In this document: positions 1 to 8,707 of the stretch, piece after piece | Layout of the letters: every line of letters starts with the position of its first letter | Numbering within the stretch: the stretch's first letter is position 1 | Source of the DNA: Streptomyces sp. R41 | GTDB lineage: Bacteria > Actinomycetota > Actinomycetes > Streptomycetales > Streptomycetaceae | DNA length: 64,000 bases | Direction: 5' to 3' | NCBI RefSeq assembly: GCF_041053055.1 | Contig: NZ_CP163443.1 | Coordinates: forward strand, 868,001-932,000 | The notes under the pieces: model-generated | Told to the model about the DNA's origin: nothing | Databases searched by the model: none | The model's input: only the letters and a program-made list of their open reading frames with translations | Program-made: the position numbers and the translations under genes

Positions 1-28
1 GTTGCAACGTCAAGCGCGTGTGTGAACT

Positions 29-121
29 GCTGCTGACGGCCTGCGCCAGTGGGCACAGGAATCGCTGGAAGATCTTGCACAACGGCTCGCCGAGCCCTAC
101 CAGGAACCCTTCGGCCAGTGA
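29..121 (+). pseudogene. C-terminal remnant of an unrecognised protein
   Basis: An open frame of about 30 codons ends at TGA 119-121. It reads as a plausible acidic/amphipathic C-terminus (LRQWAQESLEDLAQRL, then PYQEPFGQ). An in-frame TGA lies just upstream at 23-25, so the rest of the gene is lost or out of frame, or lies beyond the window edge. No family is recognised and the call rests only on protein-like composition. Confidence 0.25.
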
Positions 122-162
122 CAATCCTCGAGGCCTCGCTCGCTCCCTGTCACGCTACCGAG

Positions 163-819
163 TCAGGAGCGCGGGACGGCCTCGCTGATGTCCTGGTGCA
201 TATGGTCCATGAGTTCGCCCATCTCGCGGACGTCGGAGTTCGGGGTGTCGGCGTTCCGCGCCGCACGGCGCAGCCAGTCGGCGGTCGTCAGGGCTAGTGT
301 GGTGGCCTCTTCTTCGCGGTTGTCGCCGAGGAGTTCCTCGATCCGGAAGGCGAGACCGCCCAGGGTTTCATCGTTGGTCTCCGGCGTCAGGTAGCCGCGC
401 AGGCCGGTGGGGTACGGGTCCTGAGCTCTGGCGTGCCGCACAGCGGCAAGTACCGCGGGGTCGTCGCTGTACCGGTCGAGATGGCCCAGGAGGACGTAGA
501 TCCGCGCGATCAGCCGTGGCCGCCCGGGGTGGCGGTCCAGCCAGGCCATCAGCTCCCGCTGGCCACCGAGGTGGTCGATGAGCGGGGTCAGCGCCTCCAC
601 CGACTTGGTGGGGAGATCCCAGTGGTGGGGAAGGAGCTGGGCCACTTCGTCGGCGAGCCTCGCCTCGTCCTCGGGGCTGAGCGTACCGGCGGTGAACCCG
701 CTGACCTTCAAGCTGTCCAGGGCGAACCCGTCCGGCCCTGCCTGGTGGGTGGGGCGTGAGGAGCCGTGCCGCCGGCGCAGCAGTTCACCGACGCTCTTGA
801 GGAGCGGCTTGTCGTGCAC
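163..819 (-). CDS. Hypothetical protein, 218 aa
   Basis: The product is soluble, acidic and mostly helical, with no signal peptide or membrane segment. The GTG start at 819 is preceded by a good ribosome binding site (AGGAGG about 6 nt upstream), which fixes the start. Codon use is typical of the organism. The family is not recognised. The N-terminal part is basic (KSVGELLRRRHG) and the middle repeats short Leu/Arg-rich helices (RELMAWLDRHPGRPRLIARIYVLLGHLDRY). It appears monocistronic: a degenerate nuclease gene lies upstream in the opposite direction. The protein appears intact, but its function cannot be inferred. Confidence 0.7.
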   Translation of the reverse strand: MHDKPLLKSVGELLRRRHGSSRPTHQAGPDGFALDSLKVSGFTAGTLSPEDEARLADEVAQLLPHHWDLPTKSVEALTPLIDHLGGQRELMAWLDRHPGRPRLIARIYVLLGHLDRYSDDPAVLAAVRHARAQDPYPTGLRGYLTPETNDETLGGLAFRIEELLGDNREEEATTLALTTADWLRRAARNADTPNSDVREMGELMDHMHQDISEAVPRS

Positions 820-1304
820 GAAACCTCCTGATGAATGCTCTCAAGGGCCCCTCGTCCGCGACGGGGAACTCGGACGACACCGCGGTCCGGACGGCGATGC
901 CGATCGGTGCTCTCCGACGACGGCACCACTACCCTGCCGCCCGGTCGCGGTATCCGCGCGCCCGGTGGCCCGGATGAGTGGGGAGCGCTTGGCGTCAGAG
1001 GAGCTGGGTGTGTCCGGTCGGCGGGCCGACGATGGTCAGGGAGCGCGCGGCGGTGGGCACAGCCGCGGGCACCGTGGGCAGGCGGTGGAGGTGGGGCTGG
1101 CTGCGCTACGGCGTGCTGGCGGGTATCCGGGTGGTCTCGCCCGTCCGGCGGCTGGGTCGCCGAGCGCCAGGAGGCACGAGGGCCGACGCGGGCGTGCTCA
1201 GTGGTGGGATTGCCACCGCTGAACACCAACCAGGACGGGAAAGAGGCCGGCACGGTAGAGATCGGCCGCCGTGGTGGCCACACCAAGGTCGTGGGGCCAA
1301 CGTC

Positions 1305-1807
1305 ACCGACGTCACGCAGGCCCTGGCCCCGGTCGACGGGGAGCCCAGCTGGCCGCGGGCTTGCGGTTCGCCCTGTCGCAGCTGGACGCGCTGCACCACA
1401 CGCAGTTCGAGCAGGCGATCCGGGAACTGATGCGACGTGACGGATGCCCGGATGCTGCCCGGGTCGGAGGTGGCGGCGACCTCGGCGCGGACGTGAAGGC
1501 CACCGATCCGTTCGGGCGGCGCTGGGTGATCCAGTGCAAGCACCGCGGCAACGGGGATCGTGGCTCGGCCGTGGGAACCCCGGATCTGCAGGTGCTCAGC
1601 GGCACCGCACGCCAGGTGCACGGGGCGGACGTGGCGGTGATCGTGACCAACGGCCGTGTCACCGCGCCGGCTGTGGCCTTCGCCAAGCAGCAGCGACTGC
1701 ATGTGGTGGATCGTCGTGTGCTCGGCACCTGGGCCGCAGGCAACCGCCCGCTGTGGGAGCTTCTGCGAGCCCTCCCCCCTCCCCGGAAGCCATCCGCTCT
1801 GTCCTGA
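1305..1807 (+). pseudogene. Mrr-like restriction endonuclease, frameshifted
   Basis: The C-terminal part is a clear Mrr_cat / PD-(D/E)XK nuclease: FEQAIRELMRRDGC, then GGGGDLGADV, the QCK of WVIQCKHR, and GADVAVIVTNGRVTAPAVAFA. Asp of GADV and the Q-x-K pair are the expected catalytic residues. Relatives usually have a membrane-anchored N-terminus and a linker ending in ..VDGEPSW.. The matching stretch ALAPVDGEPSW is present here at about 1320-1352, but in a different frame from the catalytic part. A frameshift therefore lies near 1352-1375. The other frame can start at GTG 1271, so a shortened protein is possible. Such enzymes cleave modified DNA. Confidence 0.6.
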
Positions 1808-1843
1808 GGGCTGTCGCCTACGGACGCCGGCACAGAAGAAGGT

Positions 1844-1868
1844 GCCCGTCGGTGACGGGCCCCCTTTT
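1844..1868 (+). terminator. Rho-independent-type terminator
   Basis: A perfect 7-bp stem (GCCCGTC / GACGGGC) with a GGT loop is followed by CCCCTTTT. It lies 37 nt after the nuclease stop codon, in the right orientation to end that transcript. Confidence 0.65.
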
Positions 1869-2040
1869 CGTGCCTGCGCGGACGGCTGGCGGGGCCGGGT
1901 CCTGGACCTCACCGACCAGCGAGAGTGACGGTGGCCGTACCCGGGCGTGTTCGCGTGCTGCAAGCCGCTGCTTCACCTGGTCGCCCACCACGGCGAAGGT
2001 CCTCTTCCCGTGGGGCAGGGTCGCGACGGGTTGGGTCGTG

Positions 2041-2595
2041 TCAGTGTGCGATGGAGTCGATCAGGGTGCGTGCGCCCTGGCGGAGCAGTGCGACGGCGAC
2101 CGAGGTGCCCAGGGTGGCCGGGTCGAGGGGGCCCGCCCATTCGTGGGCGTTGAGGACGGTCTTGCCGTCAGGGGTGAACACGCATGCGCGCAGGGGCAGT
2201 TCACCGTGGCGTTCGGCCTTGGCGTATCCGGCAATCGGTGAGTTGCAGTGGCCTTGGAGGACGTGAAGGAACATGCGCTCGGCGGTGGCTTCGCGATAGG
2301 TGTCGGGGTGGCCGAGGCCGCTGACCGTGTCGATCAGGTCAGTGTCGTTCTCGCGGCACTGAAGGGCGAGGATCCCGGCGCCGGTCGGCGGCATCATCAC
2401 CTCGGTCGGCAGGATCTCGGTGATCACATCGGTGCGGTCGATGCGCTGGAGGCCGGAGACGGCCAGGAGGAGGGCATCGGCGTCACCCGCGGCGAGTTTG
2501 TCCAGGCGGCGGTTGGCATTGCCGCGCATCGGTGCACAGTTCAGGTGCGGGTGGGAGGCGGCGAGCTGGGCGATATCACGGACCGGGAGGTTCTG
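2041..2595 (-). pseudogene. hemC: hemC (hydroxymethylbilane synthase) C-terminal fragment
   Basis: About 180 codons match the second half of hydroxymethylbilane synthase, which condenses four porphobilinogens in tetrapyrrole synthesis. Visible landmarks are [12 protein letters not shown] (usual IRGN..TRL), [20 protein letters not shown] (usual PAVGQGALAIECR) and [13 protein letters not shown]. Cys of the last motif is the residue that carries the dipyrromethane cofactor. The N-terminal substrate domain is missing: homology stops near 2590, where a fragment of another gene begins on the opposite strand. An open frame continues to 2895 by chance. The motifs are looser than in housekeeping HemC, which suggests a second, accessory copy before truncation. 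Confidence 0.75.
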
Positions 2596-2601
2596 CTCGA
2601 C

Positions 2602-2976
2602 CACTTGAGGATACGTTTCTACACGCGGATCCGGCCTGCTCTGCAAGATCTCCACCGCGCAATGCGTGGTCAGCGAATGCTGACGTTCTGGGGGGCGATC
2701 AACGTACAGGCCGCCGCACCACCGGTGATGACGAGCGCCCTGGCCGTACTGGCGATGCAACCGTCCGTCGCGCAGTCTGCGGCGATCGGCCTCGGCGGAT
2801 TCGCCATCGGCGCCTGTGCCACGGCATTGAGTCACCGGCAACTGCGAGAGCAAGCACTGGGCACTTCTCCAATGGCGTACCTGCACCAGCTCCAAGCAGG
2901 GCTCTCTCCTCTAAGCCTCACCGAGCGGGTCCGGGCCGCTGCAGAACGACTGTCTCGGCCACGGCTCCCCAGGTGA
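2602..2976 (+). pseudogene. DUF6236-like protein, C-terminal fragment
   Basis: The final 120 or so codons read as a real protein tail: two hydrophobic segments ([14 protein letters not shown] and [17 protein letters not shown]), then [18 protein letters not shown] and a basic end. This matches the layout of the complete DUF6236 protein encoded at 21751-22779 (paired hydrophobic segments, then SYLHRVQNGL). The 5' part is gone, and the frame runs back into antisense hemC sequence. The fragment and the hemC remnant therefore meet tail to tail near 2595. Confidence 0.5.
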
Positions 2977-3135
2977 GTCGACGGAGTGGCTGCTCGGCTC
3001 TCGCGGCCCGTTCCCGTCACCGACCCAGGAATTCACGGAAATGCGGACAGAGCCAAATTCAAGGTTCTGTCCGCACTTTCGGATGCTGTTGGTGATCTTC
3101 GCTCTGTTGAGTGAAGTTCTGCCGTGGTCCGGCTA

Positions 3136-3953
3136 CTGAGCTCGTCGGATTGTTGTCGGGTGCTGAGTGAGGCTGAGTCCGGTGCGTATGAGGGCAGTTG
3201 CACGATAGGAGCCAGTCGTGTGCGGCCGCGTATTCACGCATCCGGGCGGCCCGGTGGGTGTTGAGATTGATCCCAGACAAGGACGATGGGGGCGCCGAGC
3301 TGGATGTGGGCGCGGACGACAGGTCGCGGTAATCAGTCCAGGCGAAGCTGTCGCGTCCTTTGCCCTTGTGCTTGCGGTGTCGGCGCGGCCGGTAGATCAG
3401 CCGGGACGCTTCGCCCGGCCGGTAACAGCACATGGCGGCGATCGACCAACGGCGCCAGGACCGGCCCCGCACCCGCACCACGGGCGTCTGCCCACGCCGG
3501 CCCCAGGTGCGGGCTCGTGGCGCAGTCATCGAGAACCCGGCCTCATCGTCGAAGACGACAAAGGCCCCCAGCGCCGCCGCAGTCATTCCGCCTGCGGCCA
3601 CACGTCCTTCGTCCACAAGCCCACCGCGCCCTCGTCGCGTTCCATGGCCCGGCGGGCGGGAGACTGCCAGGACCAGCCGCGGCGGTGCAGCAGCAGCAGC
3701 CATACCGCCGCCATCGAGCAGTCGGTCCCGAACTTCCAGTCGATCAGCGCTCTGATCCGGGCCAGGGTCCACCGCTGGTCCTCCCAGCCGTGCTCGGCAG
3801 GGCCGAGGGCCAATTCCTTCTCCAACTCGGCGAGCTGGCCGTCGGACAGCTTGGGCAGTTTCGGCGGCCCCGTGGCGAGGGCATCCGTTCCGCCTTCCCG
3901 CCAGGACGTCGCCAGCGTTCCACCGACCGCTCGCTTACCCGCAGGTCCCTCGC
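3136..3953 (-). mobile_element. Degenerate IS630-family element
   Basis: This is a minus-strand IS630 transposase in pieces. The OrfA part (3583 to about 3950) has LRVSERSVERWRR, LPKLSDGQLAELEKEL and EDQRWTLARIRALI, with a one-base frameshift near 3903. The OrfB part has the first catalytic Asp region FDDEAGFSMTAPRARTWG, CCYRPGEASRLIYRPRRH and NTHRAARMREYAAAHDWL. About 70 codons are missing between PSYAPD and TGLSLTQHPTTIRRAQ, which removes the last catalytic Glu. The 3' end is intact: the stop TAG is followed by the IS boundary at 3136, with target TA at 3134-3135. The 5' end is lost at 3953, where another IS630 end abuts it. Confidence 0.75.
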
Positions 3954-3955
3954 TA

Positions 3956-3986
3956 CTGAGCTCTTCGCGTTGTTGTCGGGTGGTGC
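3956..3986 (-). mobile_element. IS630 3'-end scar nested in another IS630
   Basis: About 31 nt repeat the 3' terminus of the neighbouring IS630 element (28 of 31 identical between 3132-3162 and 3952-3982, same orientation, exactly 820 nt apart). Read on the minus strand it encodes the same tail, HPTT-x-RRAQ-stop. It directly follows a TA that corresponds to a TA inside the OrfA coding sequence (GTA GCG AGG). The simplest reading is a second, related element that inserted into the first and was later deleted down to one end. Confidence 0.55.
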
Positions 3987-4188
3987 CGCGTCCCGGCGCG
4001 TACGTCCTCCTGCGTGGTGAACGTCCGTACCGGCTGGCTGAGTTGGGCCGGGCAGCGACGCCGGGGGGGGCGGGATGCGGGGTCCCATGGAGGTCCTCCT
4101 CGGCACCGGGCCTGACGGTAGATCAACGGGCCGTCGGTGGCACATGATGGAGGCGCCTGTCCCGTGAGAAGCGAGGTGCCGCATCCCG

Positions 4189-4827
4189 ATGAAGCGCAAG
4201 ACCAGAATCTTCCTGGCGGGCCTGGCCTCCGTGGGCGGCGCCGTCGCCGGCGCGGGCCTGCTGCACAACCGCCGGCCTGATCGCAGGGAACGCCTCCATG
4301 TCACGGTCTTCACCGAGCCCGGCTACGCGGGCCGCAATGAGAGGCTGACCTGGACCGGCGGCGAGCGCGAGGTCGTCCCGCTCACCCGGGTACAGCTGCC
4401 GCGCATCGGCTCGATCAGGCTGGAGCGGCTCGTGTACCGCTTCCAGCCCGCGGTGCGGCTACCGAACATGTACATCCCGTGGCACGCCCTCACCGAGCGC
4501 CCGGACCGCACGGACCCCGAGGACGGCGTGGTCAGCTTCATCGCCCTGCACCAGCTCGCCGGCATGTTCTCGGCGGGCTTGTGGGAGCCGGTCCGCGAGT
4601 CCGAGGCGCGGTCGGGAGTGCGGCTCTGGGCCGGGCGCCCCGGCTATCCGCTGCCCGCGCACGACGAGGGGGACCCTTCCGGTAAGGCGGCTCCCGGCGA
4701 GGCAGCCGCTCCCGGCGCCCAGCCCTGGCACGACGTCCTGGCCAACACGCCCGACCTCGGCTCCTGGAGCACCCGCACCCGCTACCTCGAACTCGGCTAC
4801 CACGACGGGAGCGGCCCCCGCGGCTGA
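4189..4827 (+). CDS. Conserved hypothetical, N-terminally anchored protein, 212 aa
   Basis: Residues 1-27 look like a signal anchor or signal peptide (MKRKTR, then the small/hydrophobic stretch IFLAGLASVGGAVAGAGLL). Next comes a soluble domain with HVTVFTEPGYAGRNERLT, faintly reminiscent of a beta/gamma-crystallin motif, and several beta-strand-like segments. The C-terminus is acidic and proline-rich. The ATG follows a GAAGCGAGG-type ribosome binding site about 12 nt upstream. No catalytic motif is visible. It probably sits at the outer face of the membrane. Its neighbours are unrelated and it appears monocistronic. Confidence 0.7.
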   Translation: MKRKTRIFLAGLASVGGAVAGAGLLHNRRPDRRERLHVTVFTEPGYAGRNERLTWTGGEREVVPLTRVQLPRIGSIRLERLVYRFQPAVRLPNMYIPWHALTERPDRTDPEDGVVSFIALHQLAGMFSAGLWEPVRESEARSGVRLWAGRPGYPLPAHDEGDPSGKAAPGEAAAPGAQPWHDVLANTPDLGSWSTRTRYLELGYHDGSGPRG

Positions 4828-5003
4828 CCGGCCGCCTGCCCTGCCTGCTCCCCCCACCGCCGCGTAAGTGGTCGGCGACGTGGGCGGTCAGACGGGTGAT
4901 GTGGTCCGCACGCTGATCCAAGAGAGAAGCACTAGCCGCCTTTCGTTCAAGATCACCGATGGCTGCTTCGGCACGGGATGATGAACGGGTGGATCTCACA
5001 GGT

Positions 5004-5342
5004 ATGAGCGAGCGCGAGTACTGGGCCAACGTGGCGAAGCGGCCCGGGATGTTCATCGGTCGGACCACGCTCACCGGCCTGGAAGCGTACTTGGACGGGT
5101 ACAACCATCATTCCTGGCGCCATGGAGGACCAGGCCTGGATGGCTGGCGCGAGTGGCTGGTGGCTCGACGCGGCCGCGACTGCAATCACGGATGGCATGG
5201 GCAGGTCCGCCACCTCGCTCTGCCTGACGGATGGGACCACTGGGAGCTCCCTCCGGACCAGGAGCAGCATGTCATCAGGGTGCTCTTCGAACTGCTTGAC
5301 GAGTTCCTCTCGGATCGAGAGGCAGGAGCCCGCACGGCTTGA
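5004..5342 (+). CDS. Hypothetical protein with RPGMFIG motif, 112 aa
   Basis: A small soluble protein begins MSEREYWANVAKRPGMFIG. The RPGM-(Y/F)-(I/V)-G signature followed by a YLDGYNHHSW segment is typical of a group of small actinobacterial proteins of unknown function. It is rich in Trp and His. The start at 5004 was chosen because homology-like sequence begins there; an in-frame ATG at 4959 would add 15 unremarkable residues and has no better ribosome binding site. It appears intact and has no clear operon partner. Confidence 0.6.
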   Translation: MSEREYWANVAKRPGMFIGRTTLTGLEAYLDGYNHHSWRHGGPGLDGWREWLVARRGRDCNHGWHGQVRHLALPDGWDHWELPPDQEQHVIRVLFELLDEFLSDREAGARTA

Positions 5343-5596
5343 CGTCATCCTTTGGAAATCACTGCGCCGGGCGCTGCGATACCCGCAGGCTCCTCACCCT
5401 GACAGCGAGAGGAAGGCATTACCCGGCATGAACAGCCGGTTCCACTCGCCCGTACTGCCTCTAAGCTGTTGAGGTCGCAGCCGTTGCGGGCTGCATGGTG
5501 ATCCCGACATCACGAACGCGACAGACTTCCCCATACCCTCGCGGCCGTGGCACCTCTTATCACCTCGGTGGCCGGCCCTGAAGAAAGGCCAGCGTC

Positions 5597-6238
5597 ATGT
5601 CTGAAAGCCAGGCTCCGACCACAGAACTGACGTCGCAGTACATGGCCCAGGTGACCGGCGACCTTGAGCGCAACGCCAAGGAGCAGGAACGCATCGGTGC
5701 GGAGATCGAGGCACTGCAAGAGCAGTTGCGTGCCCTGCACCATGACCACACCGTGCTGGTGAACATCCAGCAGGCGCTGGGCAACGGGAGCACTCAACCG
5801 GCCGGAGGGCCCGCCGAAGCAGACACCGTGGCTATGCCGTCCGTGCCTCAGCAGGCTTCCGCTGAGCCCAAGACGAGCAAGCCCAGGAAGACCGGAGCCG
5901 CCGCCACGGCGAAGAAAACGGGCTCCAAGAAGTCCGCTGCCAAGGCCTTGGCCCCGAAGACCGCCAGGGCGCCAGCCCGGCCGACCCTCGTCGACCTCAT
6001 CCGCAGCCACCTCGAGCAGCAGAGCGAGCCGCGCTCCGCTGCGGAGATCTCTTCCGCGCTCGCGGAGGCTCACCCCGACCGTGGGGTCAAGACCACCGTC
6101 GTGCGCACCACCCTGGAAGGGCTGGTCGCCAAGAGCCGTGCTCAGCGCACCAGGCAGGGCTCGTCCGTCTTCTACAGCGCTGCGGCCGACTCGGAGCCCG
6201 TGCAGGCCGTGCCCCAGGCCAAGGACGTCACCAGCTGA
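5597..6238 (+). CDS. Coiled-coil / Lys-Ala-rich linker / winged-helix-like protein, 213 aa
   Basis: There are three visible parts. Residues about 10-60 form a coiled coil (LERNAKEQERIGAEIEALQEQLRALHHDH). Residues about 85-125 are a low-complexity Lys/Ala/Pro linker of histone-H1 type (KKTGSKKSAAKALAPKTARA). Residues about 128-195 form a compact helical domain resembling a winged helix (TLVDLIRSHLEQQSEPRSAAEISSAL, then a recognition-helix-like KTTVVRTTLEGLV). It is probably a DNA-binding regulator or nucleoid-associated protein; this is inference from architecture. The ATG has a GAAGAAAGG Shine-Dalgarno. The gene is monocistronic. Confidence 0.7.
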   Translation: MSESQAPTTELTSQYMAQVTGDLERNAKEQERIGAEIEALQEQLRALHHDHTVLVNIQQALGNGSTQPAGGPAEADTVAMPSVPQQASAEPKTSKPRKTGAAATAKKTGSKKSAAKALAPKTARAPARPTLVDLIRSHLEQQSEPRSAAEISSALAEAHPDRGVKTTVVRTTLEGLVAKSRAQRTRQGSSVFYSAAADSEPVQAVPQAKDVTS

Positions 6239-6604
6239 ACAGCTGTGGCAACCACACCCGCTCTGGCGCGCCAGCGTGGAAGGGCCAACGCGACAGACGC
6301 AACCGGCAGGCAGCGGTGTTCGATTGAGACGATGCCGAGCAGACCAGGTAGCGGACTTTCTCCGTTGCCTCCTCCCATGACTTCGGCGGCAGCGGTGCTG
6401 CTGTAGTCGAGCAGGCAGTGCAGAGCACGGCGTGGCACTGCTGCAGGGCGGGGCAGTCGCTGAGCGGCGGCCGGATGAGGCGCTGGCGCTGCCGTATGGA
6501 TGGCGCTCAGCAGCGCCCACGCCCTCCCAACACGACTGGATACCAGCAGGCATCCTCAAACCCGGCATGACCCTGCGGACCCTGCGCACGCCACCCGCGC
6601 GCAC

Positions 6605-6642
6605 GAAGGCGGCGGCGCCCGATCCCCGGGGCCGCCGCCTTC
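6605..6642 (-). terminator. Strong hairpin terminator for the sigma/CU044_5270 operon
   Basis: A perfect 12-bp stem (GAAGGCGGCGGC / GCCGCCGCCTTC) with a 14-nt loop lies 7 nt beyond the stop codon of the minus-strand gene ending at 6649. There is no U-run, as is common in high-GC actinobacteria. Confidence 0.7.
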
Positions 6643-6648
6643 GCCGGG

Positions 6649-7695
6649 TCAGCTGATGTGGTTCGTCCAGCCGACTTCGAGGTAGGTCGTGCGGACCACC
6701 GGGTTGGCGCCGGCGCTGCCGCTTTCCAGAACGCGGCTTGTATCCGGGTCGATGACGTAGCGGAGGGAGTACTGGAAGGTAACGGGCTTGGCGCCCTGCT
6801 TGTCCACCCGCCTGGTGCCGCGGAGGACGATCTCAGTGCCCGGACGGCCCCGGCTGTCCTTGACCTTGGGGGTCATGGTCACCCCCGGAGTCTGCGCGAC
6901 GATCTGAAAGAGCGCGGAGCGCACGTCAGGGCTCGCGGGTGACTCCGCCAGCAACGACATGATCTGCTCGAACCGTGCCTCGGCGTTCTTGGAGAAGCGG
7001 GCCTTCAGCTTCTCCGGTTCGGTGGGCAGCTGGTCGAATTCGGTCCAGGGCAGGCGCCGGTCGCCCACGTTCCAATCGGCGATGTTGTGGCCGGACCTGG
7101 TCACCTCGCCGTTCGGCTTCCGAATCCAGGTGGCGCCCGCCCGGTCGCTGTACACGGTCACCGTCGACGTCCTCCGGCCGTCCTTCGCCCAGTAATGGAC
7201 CATCCAGTATTTTCCGTGGGTCGCTGGTGCCTCGGTCGAGACCTTCGCCATGTCGTTCAGGAACGCCGAGGCCGCCGAGGCCGTCGACGGCGGTTTGCCG
7301 GTCACGTCCAGCACCGGGTGGACGGCCGCGCCCACGGCGATGGCGGCCACCGCCGCGGCCGCGACCAAGAAGCGTCCACGACGCGAGAGGCGGCGGTGTC
7401 GCGGCGCCGTGCCCGGCCCGTCGGGGCCGAGGACGACCAGCGGGTCCTCGGGCAGGTCCTCCGGGGGTGCGAGGGATGCCGCCGGGCCGCCTCGTCGGGC
7501 CGTGGCGAGGGGTACCACGCTGTCGTGCGCGGTGGCGGTGGGTGTCTGTTCGGTCTCGCGTTGTGCGAGGAGCGCCACGATGTCGCGTACGGCCATGATG
7601 TTGGCGTTCGAGGGCGGCGCCACGGTTCCGGCCGCAATCAGTTCGTCGGCGCCGGGGAAGTCGAGAAGGCCATCACGTTCGGTCATGTCGGTCAT
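6649..7695 (-). CDS. CU044_5270 family protein (putative sigma-linked membrane protein), 348 aa
   Basis: The layout matches the CU044_5270 family. A cytoplasmic N-terminus of about 105 residues begins MTDMTERDGLLDFPGADELI and includes a short helix VRDIVALLA. One membrane segment follows at about 107-128 (FLVAAAAVAAIAVGAAV). An extracytoplasmic beta-rich domain ends YVIDPDTSRVLESGS..TTYLEVGWTNHIS. These genes are regularly encoded right after an ECF sigma factor and are thought to act like anti-sigma or sensor partners. Here the ATG overlaps the sigma stop codon (ATGA, 7692-7695), indicating translational coupling. A longer reading frame upstream belongs to the sigma gene in another frame. 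Confidence 0.85.
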   Translation of the reverse strand: MTDMTERDGLLDFPGADELIAAGTVAPPSNANIMAVRDIVALLAQRETEQTPTATAHDSVVPLATARRGGPAASLAPPEDLPEDPLVVLGPDGPGTAPRHRRLSRRGRFLVAAAAVAAIAVGAAVHPVLDVTGKPPSTASAASAFLNDMAKVSTEAPATHGKYWMVHYWAKDGRRTSTVTVYSDRAGATWIRKPNGEVTRSGHNIADWNVGDRRLPWTEFDQLPTEPEKLKARFSKNAEARFEQIMSLLAESPASPDVRSALFQIVAQTPGVTMTPKVKDSRGRPGTEIVLRGTRRVDKQGAKPVTFQYSLRYVIDPDTSRVLESGSAGANPVVRTTYLEVGWTNHIS

Positions 7696-8246
7696 TTCGG
7701 GTCTCCGGTCAGGTCGAAGGGGGCGCCCGAGCGCATACGGTTGCGGACGCGGTGCAGACGGGTGCGGGCCGTCGCGGCGGGTACGCCGACCACGGCGGCG
7801 GCCTCGCTGGGCGTCAGCTGCTCCCAGGCGACCAGGAGCAGTAACTCCCGTTCGTCGGAGGGGAGCTGAGCGAGAAGCTCGCGCAGCCTGGGGGCCACGG
7901 CTGCGGCGACGAGCCGGTTGTCCACGGCCTCCCAGGGGTCGTCGTCGACGATGGCGCGCGGGATGTCCGCGCGGGCCGCCGCGACCCGCCGCCAGTGAGC
8001 GGAGAGCACGTTCCTGGCCACGCCGAACAGCCAGGCCCGTACGGACCCGCGGGCCGGGTCGAACCCGCGTCGCGTCGCGTACGCCTGGAGCCACAGCTCG
8101 GCGAGCAGATCGTCGACGGCTCCGGGCGCGCGGCGCGCGAAGTAGCCGTGCAGGGCTGCCGAATGGCGTTCCACCAACGGCTCGAAGGAGGCCGGGTCGC
8201 GTGCCGTACGGCCCAGCAGCTCCTCGTCGTCCAGGCCCGTTGTCAT
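7692..8246 (-). CDS. ECF-type RNA polymerase sigma factor, 184 aa
   Basis: Sigma region 2 spans about residues 15-90 (FEPLVERHSAALHGYFARR, VDDLLAELWLQAYATRRGFDP, SVRAWLFGVARNVLSAHWRR). Region 4 spans about 120-175 (LRELLAQLPSDERELLLLVA, LTPSEAAAVVGVPAATARTR, LHRVRNRMR). The spacing and size are those of a minimal ECF sigma factor. The ATG at 8246 has an ideal Shine-Dalgarno (GGAGGT, 3 nt before it), so the longer upstream frame is rejected. It is translationally coupled to the CU044_5270 gene. It probably directs RNA polymerase to a small regulon; the inducing signal is unknown. Confidence 0.9.
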   Translation of the reverse strand: MTTGLDDEELLGRTARDPASFEPLVERHSAALHGYFARRAPGAVDDLLAELWLQAYATRRGFDPARGSVRAWLFGVARNVLSAHWRRVAAARADIPRAIVDDDPWEAVDNRLVAAAVAPRLRELLAQLPSDERELLLLVAWEQLTPSEAAAVVGVPAATARTRLHRVRNRMRSGAPFDLTGDPK

Positions 8247-8338
8247 GGGACCTCCGTCTCCGGACCGCCGGTCGGCGGTCTCACCCCCTACTTGGCGGAA
8301 TACACCGACAGCGTTCGCGCCCCGGCCGAGGCCCCGAG

Positions 8339-8707
8339 TCGCCTCGCCGCGGCCGACAACTTCGACCACGCCGACTACAAGGGCGCCCTCGTCCTACTCA
8401 GCGGCTATCAGACCCCCGCCGCCTAGCGCCGCTGCGGCCAAGCCCGCGTGACCCGCTGGCTCGCGGCCCGCGGCGTGCGCCAGCCAGCCAGCCACGGTGG
8501 CCGCCACCGCCCTTAGCGCCGCGCACGCCCAACGCATCACGCTGCCCGGCCAGGACACCGCAGCGCGCATGACCGCGGATCTCTCCTGGCCCTGGACGAC
8601 CGGCTCAAGCAGCTCTACCGGCAGATCCGCGACGTCTTCCGTACCACCCGCAAGCCCACATCATCGAATCGCTGCCCGGCATGGGCCCGCTCCTGGGCGC
8701 GGCTTCT
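8339..8707 (+). pseudogene. IS110-family transposase, C-terminal remnant
   Basis: The reading requires at least two frame changes. Landmarks in order are DYKGALVLLSGYQTPAALRR, VTRWLAARGVR, ALSAAHAQRITLPGQDTAAR, LALDDRLKQLYRQIRDVFRT and ESLPGMGPLLGA. These are the end of the DEDD region, the linker and the start of the serine-containing Transposase_20 domain of IS110 transposases. Both ends are missing and no IS termini are visible. It is unrelated in sequence to the intact IS110 copy at 45999-47303. Confidence 0.7.
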
